DNA of 64,000 nt from Cydia pomonella (Eukaryota; Arthropoda; Insecta; Lepidoptera; Tortricidae), in NCBI RefSeq assembly GCF_033807575.1, contig NC_084704.1, positions 35,565,968-35,629,967 on the forward strand, written 5' to 3'. Of this stretch, positions 22,511-34,330 are shown in pieces. Below the pieces are notes generated by a model. The model saw only the letters and a program-made list of their open reading frames with translations. It was not told the origin of the DNA and did no database searches. Each line of letters starts with the position of its first letter. Positions within the stretch are counted from its first letter, which is position 1. A program made the translations under genes and the position numbers.

Positions 22511-22806
22511 GAAAAAAAAAACGGTCAAGTTCGAGTCGGACTCGCGCACGAAGGGTTCCGTACCATTATTTATAAAACGGCAAAAAAAATATGTTTGTTG
22601 TATGGGAGCCCCCCTTAAATATTTATTTTATTCTGTTTTTAATATTTGTTGTTATAGCCGCAACAAAATCTGTGAAAATGTCAACTGTCTAGCTCTCACG
22701 GTTCATGAGATACAGCCTGGTGACAGACGGACGGACGGACGGACGGACAGCGAAGTCTCAGTAATAGGGTCCCGTTTGACCCTTTGGGTACGGAACCATA
22801 AAAAAC
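22511..22806 (+). repeat. repeat family A, short form
   Basis: CGGTCAAGTTCGAGTCGGAC..CACGAAGGGTTCCGTACC, then ATGAGATACAGCCTGGTGAC, a (GGAC)n run at 22727-22748 and TTTGGGTACGGAACC. The 126-residue open frame over it is a repeat by-product. Confidence 0.75.
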
Positions 22807-23607
22807 AGAATGACAAATCAAATACACAACTTAGACTATCTCTTCCAAACAACTCCAGATTACTTTCAAATTTATAATATTAGCAGGTATTATTTCTATC
22901 ATATTATCTATTCGTCACAGATACTTATACAAATCCCTCAGATACAGGCAACTATCAGTTGTTTCAACTGCCTGCCTGATTAATAAATAATAATAATAAA
23001 TCCAACTCAAAACACTAATCAAGTCAGCCTAGCAATTAACATGACATATGAATGATAAATGGCTAAAATATTTCGCTAATATTCATCCCCGAGCCAGATG
23101 TCTGGCGAACTTTTAATCCTTAAAACCCCATAGGTACGAGGCCTTGGGGAAATGAAGTTTAATAGGGATGGAAAAAGAGTCTTTGGAGTAATTTGTATGA
23201 TTCGAGTCTTTTCCTTCAGACGGTGGCAGAGTCCCTAGACGGCCCTTTCCAGCTTCATTGGGATAAGTACACAGGGCGTCTAACTGATTTATTAGTTTTT
23301 TTTTTTCGTTTTAATTTCTAATTTTATGTGTGCACGTAATTAAGTAAGTATTGTAATTTTAATATATTTTTGTTTTTATTAATTTATATTTTGTCTAGCT
23401 AATTTTGTCAAAATTGCTACAAAATTAATGTTCGTGTAATTATGGATCGCATGTATCTGAAATAAAAGAATTTATTCTTTTTATTATTTACTAATAATTA
23501 ACTTGTCGTATGCGTTATGGTAAAGACCCTTACCGAATATTTAGACATATTTAGCATTTTTTTTTCGATTTTTTTTTATAATTTAAACTGTCGTGAGACA
23601 TTCTATC

Positions 23608-23693
23608 TTTCCTAAGGGGGTAATTACACAAAAGATCCCTACGAGTCGAAGTGTATCTGCAAGGGCCTTCGGAAACTATAAGATAAGATAAGA
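23608..23693 (+). mobile_element. LINE family H 3' tail
   Basis: TTTCCTAAGGGGGTAATTAC..ACAAAAGATCCCTACGAGTC..TGCAAGGGCCTTCGGAAACT ending in AAGATAAGATAAGA. The same tail follows the Cys-rich LINE ORF end at 43989-44284. Confidence 0.65.
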
Positions 23694-23814
23694 CATACTA
23701 ACATTAAACTAAAACATGAAACATGTCGACTAGTGACTAAAAACACGCGTATTTTTTTTTCTGTTCTGTGCGACAAAACTGGATGAAACCCACGATTTTA
23801 GGCCACCCAATATA

Positions 23815-23911
23815 AACAAAAAGTGGCTGTGACAGAATCGGACAGACAGACGGACATGACGAATCTATAAGGGTTCCGTTTTTTGCCATTTGGCTACGGA
23901 ACCCTAAAAAG
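23815..23911 (+). repeat. repeat family A, terminal fragment
   Basis: AAAAAGTGGCTGTGACAGAA..GGACAGACAGACGGACATGA..AGGGTTCCGTTTTTTGCC..GGCTACGGAACCC is the last ~95 bp of the unit at 57367-57894. Confidence 0.7.
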
Positions 23912-24985
23912 GTCTAGAGTTTAGCCGTCTTAAAAGGTTTGAGTTTTTTCTGAATAATTTTAGGACGTAAAAATAGTGGTTCAAAATCAGCCTAAATAGA
24001 GATACATTTTTTTTAAGATGGCGCTACTGTCACCATAATGACATCGGCTCCAAGATATTATCTTCATTAAAAATTTAAATCTAGGATCATATCACTTAAT
24101 ACGAGCTTAGTTTTGAAGAAGAATGCTGTATCATTTAGTGACATTGTTATCTCGATTTTTTGATAATAATATGCAATTCCCTTTGAGGCACGATTCAAAA
24201 ATATTAAAAATGCGTAAATAATTTGGTAGGTATTCTAAAATGGAACAGAGTTGTCTTGTAAAACCAAGTCAAGTTAACCAAATACTTATAGATTTAAATA
24301 CTCGATTTCTACTCAACACTACTTTTAAGGTAGTACATTCATAACAATCGTAACTGGAAGTCACGCTTCAAAAATACTAAAAATAAAACTACAGACTCAA
24401 AAACCTTGGTATTGTAAAATTAAATAGCGCCTTTTGTAGAATTAACAGAGTCTTTTAAAACTAAGTCTTACCAAATATAGACTTAAAGACTCGAATTCTA
24501 ACCATCACTAGTCTTAAGGCGGTACATTCATAACTGGACGAGGACTTAAATCCTGTAAAGGAGGAAGCCTGTGCTCCGGGTCCTGAGGTAATATTAAAGG
24601 TTGCTTAAATTTAAGTCTAGGTCTTTACAATTCTTTCATAATGCCCAAAGGAAGCCTATTATGTACTGAGCATTATTTGTCAGAATGTATTTTAATTGAA
24701 GCTACTCTAATAACTAAGATGAAGTAGGTACTTCATCTCAGTTAGTTTCTATTAGGTAATGGAAAGCATTGTGTTCAAATAGCATGTGTTGTTAGTAGTG
24801 GCATAAATATATTAGCAAATAGACCATTCTACTTTAAGCTATTATGTTACCGCTAGAGTTGCTTACGTAATTAGCCTGAGTGCGTAAGGTCGTTGACTAA
24901 AGTCCTCCTTAATTAAGTAAAGATACAATAAAATGATACTTATTAACTTTACAACTAATTTTGAATAAAAAAAATTGTGTAAAAT
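23912..24985. other. no gene recognised
   Basis: AT-rich. Two imperfect ~170-bp direct repeats seem present at roughly 24180-24360 and 24365-24545: shared order AAAATATTAAAAAT.., CAAGTC/AAGTCTTACCAAATA, ..ACTCGA.TTCTA, AAGG.GGTACATTCATAAC. Likely an old duplicated repeat. Confidence 0.35.
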
Positions 24986-25330
24986 GAAATAAGAATGGAT
25001 AAAATAAGGAATGAGTATATAAATGGAAGCCTGAAAGCACCTATAGTAGAAAAAGTAACTCGGAATCGCCTAGCGTGGTTCGGGCATGTAATGCGGTGGG
25101 ATTCATGTGACGAGATAGGTATTACGAATGAATGTGGAGGCAAGAAGCAAAAAGGGAAAAGTGGATGTATGAGAGACGATATGGATCGAACACAAGAGAA
25201 TGATAAGATGATGGTCAACAGAGAAGTATGGCAGAAAATAGGTACTTGAAATGCCATAAATAAATAAAATACAAAATGACTTGCTGCATCGCCCTAAGTG
25301 AATGGTGTAAGGGCAGGAGAATATGATTTC
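24985..25330 (+). mobile_element. RTE-like LINE C-terminus and 3' end, degraded
   Basis: The + frame reads IRNEYINGSLKAPIVEKVTR and NRLAWFGHVMRWDS then a decayed GKKQKGKSG..DMDR tail, ending VNREVWQKIGT-stop at 25247-25249. NRLxWxGHVMR is the RTE-type signature seen at 59665-59930. The following CTTGCTGCATCGCCCTAAGT..GGTGTAAGGGCAGGAG looks like its 3' UTR. Confidence 0.65.
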
Positions 25331-25334
25331 GTGT

Positions 25335-28060
25335 AAAAAAGTGATATTTAACAAAGCCACGGCCCTAACAGATAATCCAAAACGAAAACTACACGGCAAA
25401 CATGAAAAAGCAGCCGAAGCCTGCAATAAGTCGGGCATTTCTCACCTCTTGTCCGATCCGCACCAAAGTGGGAATAAACAAGGCAACTTTTGCCATTCCG
25501 CATTGTGAAGATGGAAACTGCTTTTATACAGAGCCGTGTTCAAATTAAAGTTGCCAGATTACAGAAATGTAGTGTCGAGTTGAACATTGCATCTTGAAGA
25601 CGGAATTTCGGCGTCGGCGGAATAAAATTACCGAAGTTATTAAAGTGGAAGTGGTTTGAATGTGTGATTACTGTTTACATGGAATATGTGGGTTTTGCTT
25701 GGATGTTGTTTTGCATTTATTATGTAATGATTTTAAAATCTAGAGTTATTCATAGTTACTAATTATAAACGTAGCGTGGTATCTAGTTGATTTTTTCACA
25801 CGTAACGTAATAGGTATATAAATCCCAAAGCAAAATCTAATATTAATACCTATTGTTCGATACTTCGTTTAGCCTGTCCTGTGAATGCCCAAACAAATTT
25901 TAATATTCACTAGGTAATAACAATTTTGATGAACGACATTATACTTCGATTTTAAATTTAGTAATAATGAAATTCAATCTTTTTTCTTATCTCTCATACA
26001 TAACCGGGAATCGAACCTACTCGAAGTCATGTAAACAATGTTAGGTATGGGTGTGTAATGTTTTTAATAATAACAATTTGCGAAATTTCATTTTGCATAA
26101 TTTGAATTGCATAATTTTGAAATGCAGAAATTATGATTTGGTATAAAAACAAATACAATAAAACGAATTGCATAATTTCGAAAGTAATTATAGTTTAGTA
26201 GCATAGTAATGTATTTGCATAACAGGCAACCAGTATAATGTTCACTTTGTATACTATTTTATACTCAGAACGTTTTTTATTCATGAAAACCAACAGCATA
26301 ATATTGAAGGTGTGGTTTCACAATCAAACCACGGCAAATCGTTCATAAACTTTATTTGATTGAGTTTGCTGAAAGTTTAACAACACTGAATTACTAATTA
26401 ATAAAAAAACTTAAACATTATATGTATTTGCATGGAACATAATCGATTTTTCTAAGCGTCAAACTTACCTACATCCGTACTTTACGTCTGTCGAGATATA
26501 TCATTTTACCGCAAAGCAGCGGCCAGTGTGAGTTGGAACCTTTGTGGTTCCTAAAGGATTCAGATAAACTTCATATAAACGCCTAGTGAAAATGAACAAG
26601 CAAAAATACAATTTCCAAGACATATGGTTCTCCCCATATGGTCGCAGTTCTACCTAACACTCCTCCTCGCTTCGCTCGTCGTCGTACCTAACGGCGACCA
26701 GCTTTAAAGTTGAATAGGTAGATTGTTGTATAATTTAATAGTTTGATTGACACCAAGTATATTTATCATAGAACACTATGTCACCATTCGTTAAAATTTA
26801 GTACTATATTTTAATTATTATACGAAATGTATGTTATAACAAGTAAAATTATTCCTAAGGATTGTTATGAAGAATGTTTTTATGATGATAGAGCATTCTG
26901 TCATTAAATTAGTATGACTAACAACTTTATATGTTTTGTTTTTATACATAATGTTTATTATGAGTTTCAATAGTAGTTAAATGAAATTATGCTAAAAGTT
27001 TGTATTAAAATTGAACGGCACCCTGTTAGGTATACATTCTGCGAGATTTTTCGTTGTTATTGTTGATAATACGAATCTTAGGTCACAATGTCATTATTAT
27101 TAAATTTAAAATCGAAGTCATGTTTCCTAAGAACAGATCTGGCTACCTCTCATAGTTTCTGACTTCTCCGTACTGATCGTTTTGGATTGGTCACTCTTTA
27201 TAATGAATGAAATTCACTGGAAGAATCTTTAGGCTTTCGTTTTTTCGTGGCTTAAAACTAAAAACTGAAGGCATATGATAAAACTAAAGAAAAAATATTG
27301 ATTTTATTGGTTGTTATACGTCGTAGGTGTGGTATGCTTTGTAGATGCATCACAGTTTGTTATATTGGCGACTTAATGGCTTTTACTTATGCATTGTTAA
27401 AATAAAGACAATTAAAATATAGTCAGCTAATTTTATTGCTTATTTTTTTACAAATACTGAAATTTGATTAAGGTTTGTTGAAGTTATTTTGAATAATTGC
27501 CTTGATTGACGGATCGCAAACTTGTTAGGTATTGTTTTGACAGGCTTCGAGAACAATCGGCGTCTGCTCAAATTACACTCATTTTGGAGGGAGGTGCACT
27601 TTGTTCGAACATAGACATTTTCTTGTTCTTTATTTATTTAACTAGATAATGATTACACGGGAACAACTAATTGATAGGAATAAACTATGGACACACTTAA
27701 AATTACTAAACTAAACTGAACATAAAGCTATAAATAAAAAATAATATTATAATGGCCACGGGAAGTGTGACAGCCAGGTTGAATGGCATAGGCATTGACA
27801 GAGGGTCACCAGTGGTACCTATCTATGTTCTTTATTTGGTTTAATAGTTAAATTTCTTGGGATTTAAATAATTAATTTTGTTTTCAATGTAAATATCAAT
27901 TCCCATTTGTCTTTTAACTAGTCAAAGTTTATTACGACACGTTTAGCACATGTTTTTGTATTTTATTTTATAATGACAAAAAACAGTCTTAACATCAAAA
28001 ACGCGTCGTCAAAATGATATTTTAAGATTTTTATTATTGTGTGTATGTTAGTCTGTAAGG
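25335..28060. other. 2.7 kb without recognised gene
   Basis: Mostly AT-rich. 25335-25510 is somewhat GC-richer and open on + (ends TGA 25506-25508) but has no motif. 26080-26190 has a reiterated GAATTGCATAATTT/GAAATGCA pattern. 26640-26690 contains the CCTCCTCGCTTCGCTCGTCG patch seen in many moth repeats. Confidence 0.35.
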
Positions 28061-28115
28061 TATGTATATATGGGCCATAGTTGCCTGAAAATAAATTATA
28101 TTTAATTTAATTTAA
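28060..28115 (+). mobile_element. LINE-type 3' tail
   Basis: GGTATGTATATATGGGCCAT..TGCCTGAAAATAAATTATAT followed by TTAATTTAATTTAAA: polyadenylation-like AATAAA plus simple tail. Confidence 0.35.
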
Positions 28116-28679
28116 AAGACACAAAAGATCGACTACAGAGAAGACAAACAGTGCCGATTTTTTTTTTCTAGTGATATTGTGGATATCGCATAGGAGTTGA
28201 TACTGAGTGGTAAAAAAAGATTCATCGTGCAACCCAACAGACATGCTTACAACATTTCAGCTGATAATCTATACTTTATATATATATGTATATAATAGAA
28301 ATTAAAAACCTTCCGCTGTCAGTTAAGTTGTCGACGAAAAAAAGTTTTGTTTCTCATATTGATTTCAAAAGTTAATGAATCAAAAAAATAAAAGAAAAAA
28401 GACAGTTAAATAAATACACATCAGCCGAATGTTTTTTGATACGTAGTTTTAAACAAAATGACCTAGAAAAAGGAATTTTCGACTACTGTTATACCAGAAT
28501 GATAAAATCCACGCCCAAATTGCGTGTTATTTATATATTTCAAGTTGTTTTTAATCAGACTGTGTAGAGAAAATAGACTTTTTAGAGCTGTCAATGACAG
28601 ACAAAAGAGGAACTACACGAAAGCTCAAAACATTTTTGCCTGCCAATTATATCTTAGGTTTAAAGAATGTCCAAATAAT

Positions 28680-28770
28680 AAGACAGAATGGTTTTGAACA
28701 GAGAAGCATGGCGATCTTTGGTGTCGGAGGCCAAGATCCACTTTAGGTCGCTGCGCCACAGCAGTAAGTA
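28680..28770 (+). mobile_element. LINE family F ORF C-terminus
   Basis: DRMVLNREAWRSLVSEAK and IHFRSLRHSSK-stop at the end of a short + frame (stop TAA at 28768-28770). It is the same tail as 21530-21665 and 41308-41395. Confidence 0.6.
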
Positions 28771-30190
28771 AATAACAGTAATTCAAAAATGGAAATGATT
28801 GTAAGACATCATGATCACTCCAACGTGTGATGTATGTTACGCATAGTCGAGAGGTACAGGCGTAGCAAGCACGTTGAGACGGGCCAAGCTAAGTTCAATC
28901 TTATGCCAACATTACAAGGACTTATTTCATTAGTTTCCTCAGCTTAGCTCAAATTTAAGTTTCATAATAACGTCAATTTACTATCGGTTCCCATTTATTT
29001 TGCTATTTTTTTCTGAATAATAATGTGTTTTGCCAGATTTCTGGTTTCAGATAAAATTAATCTATATACAGTCTAAAAATGTATAATAATCATTCCGTAG
29101 AGATTGGAAACGTAACCTCATAGATATTTAAATTATTTCGTGCAACTACCAAAAAAATGGCGTTCAACTTATAAACAACGTGTTAACTGCGTGTATGCTT
29201 CTTGCATAACCATTATCAGTATGCCACGTGCTCGACAAGGTTACGTTCCCTCTTATCATTTATATACCTGATTTCGCTGTTCATAAACCGAGTCACGCTG
29301 CAAACAACTATCAACACGTCAGTTTATAAAACTGTCATCCGCGCATCAACTATAGCATCAACAGTTTGGATGTATAGGTCCTGGGAGTCCGAAGGTGACT
29401 GGCGTGCGGCAGACGCGTCAGCAACAGGCGGTTTAAGAGGTGGAGCTAGCAAGCGCATGCGTGGTAAGAAACCTCATTGCCATGGCAACCTCCCTCCGAA
29501 TGTTTGTGATTTAGTAATACACCCATTTCTGAAAGAAAGTTCCGTGATTGACGCGTAACGTTCAATAATTGTGTTTGGGTGTTTCATAAAGTAACTAGTA
29601 AGGCTTTTAGTTGATATACTTGCGCTTCAAGTTTACCGTTCGCTTTGAAAGGTTAAAGTAAGACTTCGGAGCTCGACAAAGACGCAATCAATGTTTGGGG
29701 AAAACATATAACCGTTTACAATACGTTTTGTACATAAGAGTTTGCCTTGTCTGATGTTTGCATACTAATTCTATTTGGCGGACAATAAATTGTGGTGTAC
29801 GACCTCTACCGATTCTAAATTAAACGTGATATGTGGCTTATTAGATATATGAAGCATTGGGACTTGGGACCCGTTTCTGATGGATGCCACATATTTATTA
29901 GAAGTAAATTGTGCTTGATTACGTTATTTAAATTGATAAAATATAAATAAATTAGTGTTTAACAAAAATACTGCGCACATGGATGGGCTGTAAAGTTAAA
30001 AAAAAATAGCTAAATTACATAAAGACAACACTGCACCACTTCATATTTTATGTGAATAAAGGACTTTTACTTTACTTACTTCAGTAATGTTAATAAATAC
30101 ATATTAGTGAATATTAACAAATTAAAAAAACACTTTCGATGAAAATATTTGACCTTATCTAATAAAAAAATTATTGAACAACATTTTAAC
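28771..30190. other. no confident gene; weak candidate frame 29371-29558
   Basis: 29371-29558 (+) is open from ATG to TAA and GC-richer than its surroundings. It encodes an Arg/Gly-rich stretch (SATGGLRGGASKRMRGKK) and contains ATTGCCATGGCAAC, one base off the RFX X-box. No homology recognised, no clear splice sites. The rest is AT-rich. Confidence 0.3.
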
Positions 30191-30193
30191 GTA

Positions 30194-30414
30194 CAGTCAG
30201 CATCAAAAGTAGCGGATCAAACAAGGTTTCAAAAGTATCCACCATTCTGAAACAGCTTAACAAAATATGGTGGTTCTATATGCAGAACAATTAAGACGGT
30301 AAAAGATATACTTTTGAATATAAATTTTAGAGATTTATCTATATTTGGAAAAGTTATCCGGAATATCAGATACTTTTGGTGCGTTGTTTCATCCGCTACC
30401 ATTGCTGCTGACTG
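30194..30414. mobile_element. 221-bp MITE, TA target duplication (CAGTCAGCATCAAAAG type)
   Basis: CAGTCAGCATCAAAAGTAGC / ...GCAGCTGACTG-like inverted ends (right end GCTGCTGACTG), flanked by TA at 30192-30193 and 30415-30416. It is colinear with 34620-34831. Confidence 0.8.
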
Positions 30415-30474
30415 TACCTAAACAATAATCTAATTATAAACAAGACACAGTTACATAATTATAGTAACTCCTAC

Positions 30475-30730
30475 TATTCTAGTCGGCAGGGACCCTGCCT
30501 ACGAAACAAGAGGTCCCAGATTCGAATCCCGGCAAGAGCATTTATTTGTGTGTATATCACGAATATTGGTTCCCGAGTTATTGATCGTATCAAAGTATGT
30601 ATTTACTTATCTATATAAGTATGTTTATCGGCGCCTAGTATAGTACAAGCTTTGCTTAGTTTGGCCAAAAATTATTAAGTAAGGTTTGGCTAGGGCCATC
30701 TATGCCAAATATTTATTTATTTATTTTACC
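30475..30730 (+). repeat. SINE family 1-like, diverged
   Basis: GGACCCTGCCTACGAA..AGATTCGAATCCCGGCAAGA..GCATTTATTTGTGTGTATAT..ATATAAGTATGTTTATCGGC..TTTGGCTAGGGCC and ATTTATTTATTTATTTT tail. The 3' half is replaced by a related, different block (CTTTGCTTAGTTTGG), as in the 15806 subtype. Confidence 0.65.
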
Positions 30731-30835
30731 CATAGAATTGCCTAGGCTAACCAAACCTCTATACATAGTTAGAATAGATGTAATACTAATGGCACACCTC
30801 AGCTCAGTGAAAGCTCAGTGATACAAGAAAAGAAA

Positions 30836-31083
30836 TAAAACCGACTTTAAATATTACCAAAAGCTCCATACATGTACCTATAACATTTGAAGAGTTCCCT
30901 CGATTTCTCCAAGATCCCATCATCAGACCCCGACTTGGTGCCAACGGGACCATCTCGGGGTTATACCAGTTCGATTAAAAAAAAATTGAAAATCGGTTCA
31001 CGATACTCGGAGATATCGAGTAACATACATACAAAAAAAACAGTCGAATTGAGAACCTCCTCCTTTTTTGAAGTCGGTTAAAA
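30836..31083 (+). repeat. dispersed element with AACCGACTT..AAGTCGGTT ends
   Basis: Inverted ends AAAACCGACTTTAAA / TTTGAAGTCGGTTAAAA bracket a piece still reading EEFPRFLQDP..GANGTISGLY in a decayed + frame. I recall this as a common lepidopteran repeat whose mobile class I cannot name. Confidence 0.5.
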
Positions 31084-31119
31084 AGAAACAGTTATCATTC
31101 TGTTCTTTTTCTATAAAAC

Positions 31120-31375
31120 TAATAAATAAATATTATAGGGTTATTCATACACAAATTGACTAAATCCCACGATAAGCCAAGGAGGCTTGTGTTGTGGGTA
31201 TTCAGACAACGATATATATGTAAGATATACAAATACTTAAATACATAAAAAACATCCATGACTCAGGGACAAATATCTGTACTCATCACACAAATAAATG
31301 CCCCTACCGCGATTCGAACCCAGGACCGTCGGCTTCATAGGAAGGATCACTACCCACTAGGCCAGACCGTTCGTC
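31120..31375 (-). repeat. SINE family 1, near full-length, - orientation
   Basis: AATAAATATTATAGGG at the left (3' tail), CCCACGATAAGCCAAGGAGG, then CGATTCGAACCCAGGACCGT and CTAGGCCAGACCG (head). The B-box and tRNA-like head are both present. The microsatellite at 31381-31415 lies directly against its head. Confidence 0.8.
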
Positions 31376-31380
31376 GATGT

Positions 31381-31383
31381 GTG

Positions 31384-31415
<32 letters not shown>
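31381..31415. repeat. (TG)n microsatellite
   Basis: GATGTGTGTGTGTG-type run of about 16 TG units between two reversed SINEs. Confidence 0.95.
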
Positions 31416-31418
<3 letters not shown>

Positions 31419-31452
31419 GTTTTTGTAAACTCGAAATAAATCATTTTTTTTA

Positions 31453-31725
31453 ATAAATAAATAAATATTATAGGACAATATTACACAAATTGACTAAGTC
31501 CCACAGTAAGCTCAACAAGGCTTGTGTTGAGGGCACTAAGACAACGATATATATAATATATAAATATTTATAAATACTTAAATACATAGAAAACACCCAT
31601 GACTACGGAACAAATATCCATGCTCATCACACGAATAAATGCCCTTACCAGGATTTGAACCCGGTACCATCGGCTTCATAGGCAGGGTCACTACCCACGA
31701 GGCCAGACCGGTCGTCAGGTCAGGC
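31453..31725 (-). repeat. SINE family 1, full-length, - orientation
   Basis: Tail AATAAATAAATAAATATTAT, CCCACAGTAAGCTCAACAAG, AACGATATATATAATATATA, then CAGGATTTGAACCCGGTACC and GAGGCCAGACCGGTCG head. It is the best consensus-like copy with 50515-50785. Confidence 0.85.
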
Positions 31726-31939
31726 GCTGATAAATTTTAGACCGCCCTTTGACAAGCGGCACTCAAATCATCCCGGATTAACGTGAGGTGGATCGTTTTT
31801 GCATTTTAATCTCTTTGTAGAATTATCTGTTGCAGCATTCAATCATCCGTAATGGCATCACTTATTTTGATTGAAATGACAATTCTATTAGAGTTGTCGT
31901 TCCGGCTATGACCAATAGCTATTAAAAAAGGGTCTCTAT

Positions 31940-32180
31940 TGTTTCCCATAAAGTTTTAAGTCATAATGTATTGTTTGTCCGCATTTTCGTTAGTCATAAT
32001 TTGGTTTTTCTCAGAAACGCGTAACTTTTCAGGATTGCCATAAAACAAACCTAACCTAACCTAACCTATCTATAGGATAATCTAAGGAAATTCCTGAAAA
32101 GTTAACGGTTTCAGAGTTATGACTAATGATAATATGACTATCATTACATTATGACTTTCAATAATTATGTCAAACAAAGG
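31940..32180. repeat. inverted-repeat element with CCTAACCTAACCTAACCT loop
   Basis: GTTAGTCATAAT..TTCTCAGAAACGCGTAACTT..TTCAGGA on the left is mirrored by TCCTGAAAAGTTAACGGTTT..CAGAGTTATGACTAA. The loop (32050-32068) holds three and a half CCTAA units, identical to the arthropod telomere repeat TTAGG but inside a dispersed element. Confidence 0.6.
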
Positions 32181-32279
32181 GATCCCATTAAAAAATTTTT
32201 TCGTCCAAAATTTCATATTTGATCGAAGCTTTTGTCCTCCTCGAAATATCCTGTCCTTGATCGGATCACCTCGATGGTA

Positions 32280-32418
32280 CAGTCACGTCTGAGAAGTGAA
32301 AACATCGACACGATCGAAGAGTCAAAAATATGTATACACAACTTTATGGCGCATATATTAGGGTAGTGTATACATATTTTTGGCACTTTGTCCGTATCGA
32401 TATTTTCAGACGTGACCG
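32280..32418. mobile_element. 139-bp MITE inserted in a dispersed repeat, TA target duplication
   Basis: CAGTCACGTCTGAGAAGTGA / TATTTTCAGACGTGACCG inverted ends. TA at 32278-32279 and 32419-32420. The uninterrupted host sequence GATGGTA/CCATAATATTGCA is at 1231-1250, so the pre-insertion site is visible in this window. Confidence 0.88.
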
Positions 32419-32669
32419 TATCATAATATTGCACTATACCCGACTTACCTAAATATGTAGGTACATATGTGAAGTTTTAGTTCAATCGAATAATGCGATG
32501 AAATTATTTAGCTTAAGTACAAGATTGGATCCGAACATAAATAAAAGTTAAATAAAAGCTTGTAACATTTCATAGTTTTGTGTAAAAGGTGCCTAGCGAC
32601 ATCTACTGTACAAGTCCTAGACTATACAATTATTAACGACGCTTTAAAACATCTACGAATCGGAATAAT

Positions 32670-32940
32670 TTTTCTTTCGGAGCGATTATTTCCGAAAATA
32701 TTCACTTTATCAAAAATATTGTTGAAGACCCCTATTCGTTAAAGAGAAAAAAAAATTGTATGGGAGGTACCCTATTTTTTTTCTAGTTTTTATTTTACCG
32801 TTCTGTCGCCATGCGTGATTAGTGTAGACATGCCAAATTGTAGCTTTCTAGGACTCATGATCACGGAGCAAAGCCGCGGACGAACGGACAGACGGACTTG
32901 CCGAAACTATAAGGGTTCCTAGTCAACTACGGAACCCCGA
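32670..32940 (+). repeat. repeat family B (TTTCGGAGCGATTATTTCCG), copy 1
   Basis: Shares CGGAGCGATTATTTCCGAAA, ACGGAGCAAAGCCGCGGACG and AGGGTTCCTAGTCAACTACG-type end with 48140-48622; a related, partly family-A-like 3' end (GGACAGACGGACTTGCC). Confidence 0.6.
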
Positions 32941-32949
32941 AACTTTTTT

Positions 32950-33180
32950 ATTTATTTAACTGACCATCCTTACTAATATTATAAGTGTGGAAGCATGTAA
33001 TTATGTCTGTCTGTCCGTCTGTTATATCTTTACAATGAAACCGCTGAACCGATTTAGATGAAATGTGGTATTGACATATTGAGATAGTTTGGGGTCCGGG
33101 GAAGGACGTAGGATAGTATTTATTAATCATCATCATCATTCAACTGTAGAAAAAGACGCGGACAGAAGCTAGTAGGTTTA
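32950..33180 (+). repeat. lepidopteran dispersed repeat (TAATATTATAA..AACCGATTTAGATGAAAT)
   Basis: ACTAATATTATAAGTGTGGA..GTCTGTCTGTCCGTCTGTTA..AAACCGCTGAACCGATTTAG..GGGGAAGGACGTAGGATAGT..GCTAGTAGG. A reversed copy is at 51720-51855. No coding frame. Confidence 0.6.
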
Positions 33181-33775
33181 TAATTAATCTCTTCACATAA
33201 GCTCATTAAACTTACACCGGAAATTTTATCTGTTAAATTTACACTCAAAAGCTAAAATGAGGTCGTCCATTTTATTTTAGTGCGGTAAAAATGAAGACCA
33301 CTATTCCCCAACCTAACCCCATTCATAACGAGATCCTCACAAAGTTAGCTTATAAACATAATATTTTAATTCATAATAAACGTAAATAAAAATGCACGTC
33401 CGTAACATATACTGAGGGCAAAAGAGACATATCCCCAACTCATTTCAACTTCCAGTACTCTGAAACTCGTATCAGCTTCGACTTTGTTTATAAAAGTGAA
33501 CTTTATCGTCAACGGGCCAAGGTTGCTTTTGTATTGTCCATTTAAGTACGATACGAGGTTGGGGAATTAATGGAAATTTACTGGAGTTTGTCGTAAAAAC
33601 TTGCAGCGTAAAACATGTTCATTAAGACTTCGGTAAGTGACATACTCGACGAGGTATGTAGGTGCTATACGGCGCCGCAGATTGGTAGAAAAGCAACCTC
33701 ATAGTCTGAAATTTACAGTGCCTACTAATTCATTCATAATCATAGCCTGGTTTTTCGGGGGAAGGAATTGAAGTA

Positions 33776-34330
33776 CCGAAGCTTTGTTAGGGTTCCATAG
33801 TCACGTAGAAACTCTTATACTTTTGCCATGACCGTCTGTCCGTCCGTCCGCGGCTTTACTCCAAGATTGTTAGTGCTAGAAAGCTGCAATTTATTATGAA
33901 TTCATTAATCATGCATGGAAACAGAATAGTATAATAAAAATTACTAAAATCCTGTGTGGTATCGTTGTATAGGTCTTTCAAAACTGAAAAGTGTCCAAAA
34001 CCAGTTTTTGATATGATAAGGTTTTTTTTTTTTTTTAATTTATTTGAATCAAAAGAAGATTACAAAAAGCCTTAAACTACTAATCTGCCAAACTGCAGTA
34101 CAGTTTGTTGGCAGAAATATAACGTTAACGGTTAATATAACTTTTCCACCAAATTTCCAAAAAATATGAAAAATAAATCGTGGAACAAGAACTTAATAAT
34201 AATACTTTCAATGAAAACTATAGCAAACCTAATCAGTCTATCCGTTTTGAGTTATTAGACAAAATCTTCTCTTCTTATTAAAAAGACGTACAAAGCGTTG
34301 CGAAGGTACTCCCTTAGCCCGTCATGCTTG
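33776..34330 (-). repeat. repeat family B, reversed copy with an internal poly-T insertion
   Basis: GTTAGGGTTCCATAGTCACG..ACCGTCTGTCCGTCCGTCCG..CGGCTTTACTCC at the left and CTATCCGTTTTGAGTTATTA..AAAAAGACGTACAAAGCGTT at the right mirror 48150-48610. 34021-34125, starting with T15, appears to be a separate retroposed insertion. Confidence 0.5.

Noticed and set aside
22497..22877. Longest open frame in the window (126 codons, +)
   Set aside because: It lies over a copy of repeat family A, including its GGAC microsatellite; the same repeat occurs elsewhere in both orientations with the frame broken.
29202..29558. 118-codon + frame as a gene
   Set aside because: It does not start with ATG; the ATG-initiated part (from 29371) has no recognisable motif. 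Kept only as a weak remark.
32050..32068. Interstitial telomere
   Set aside because: Only three and a half CCTAA units, inside an inverted-repeat element.
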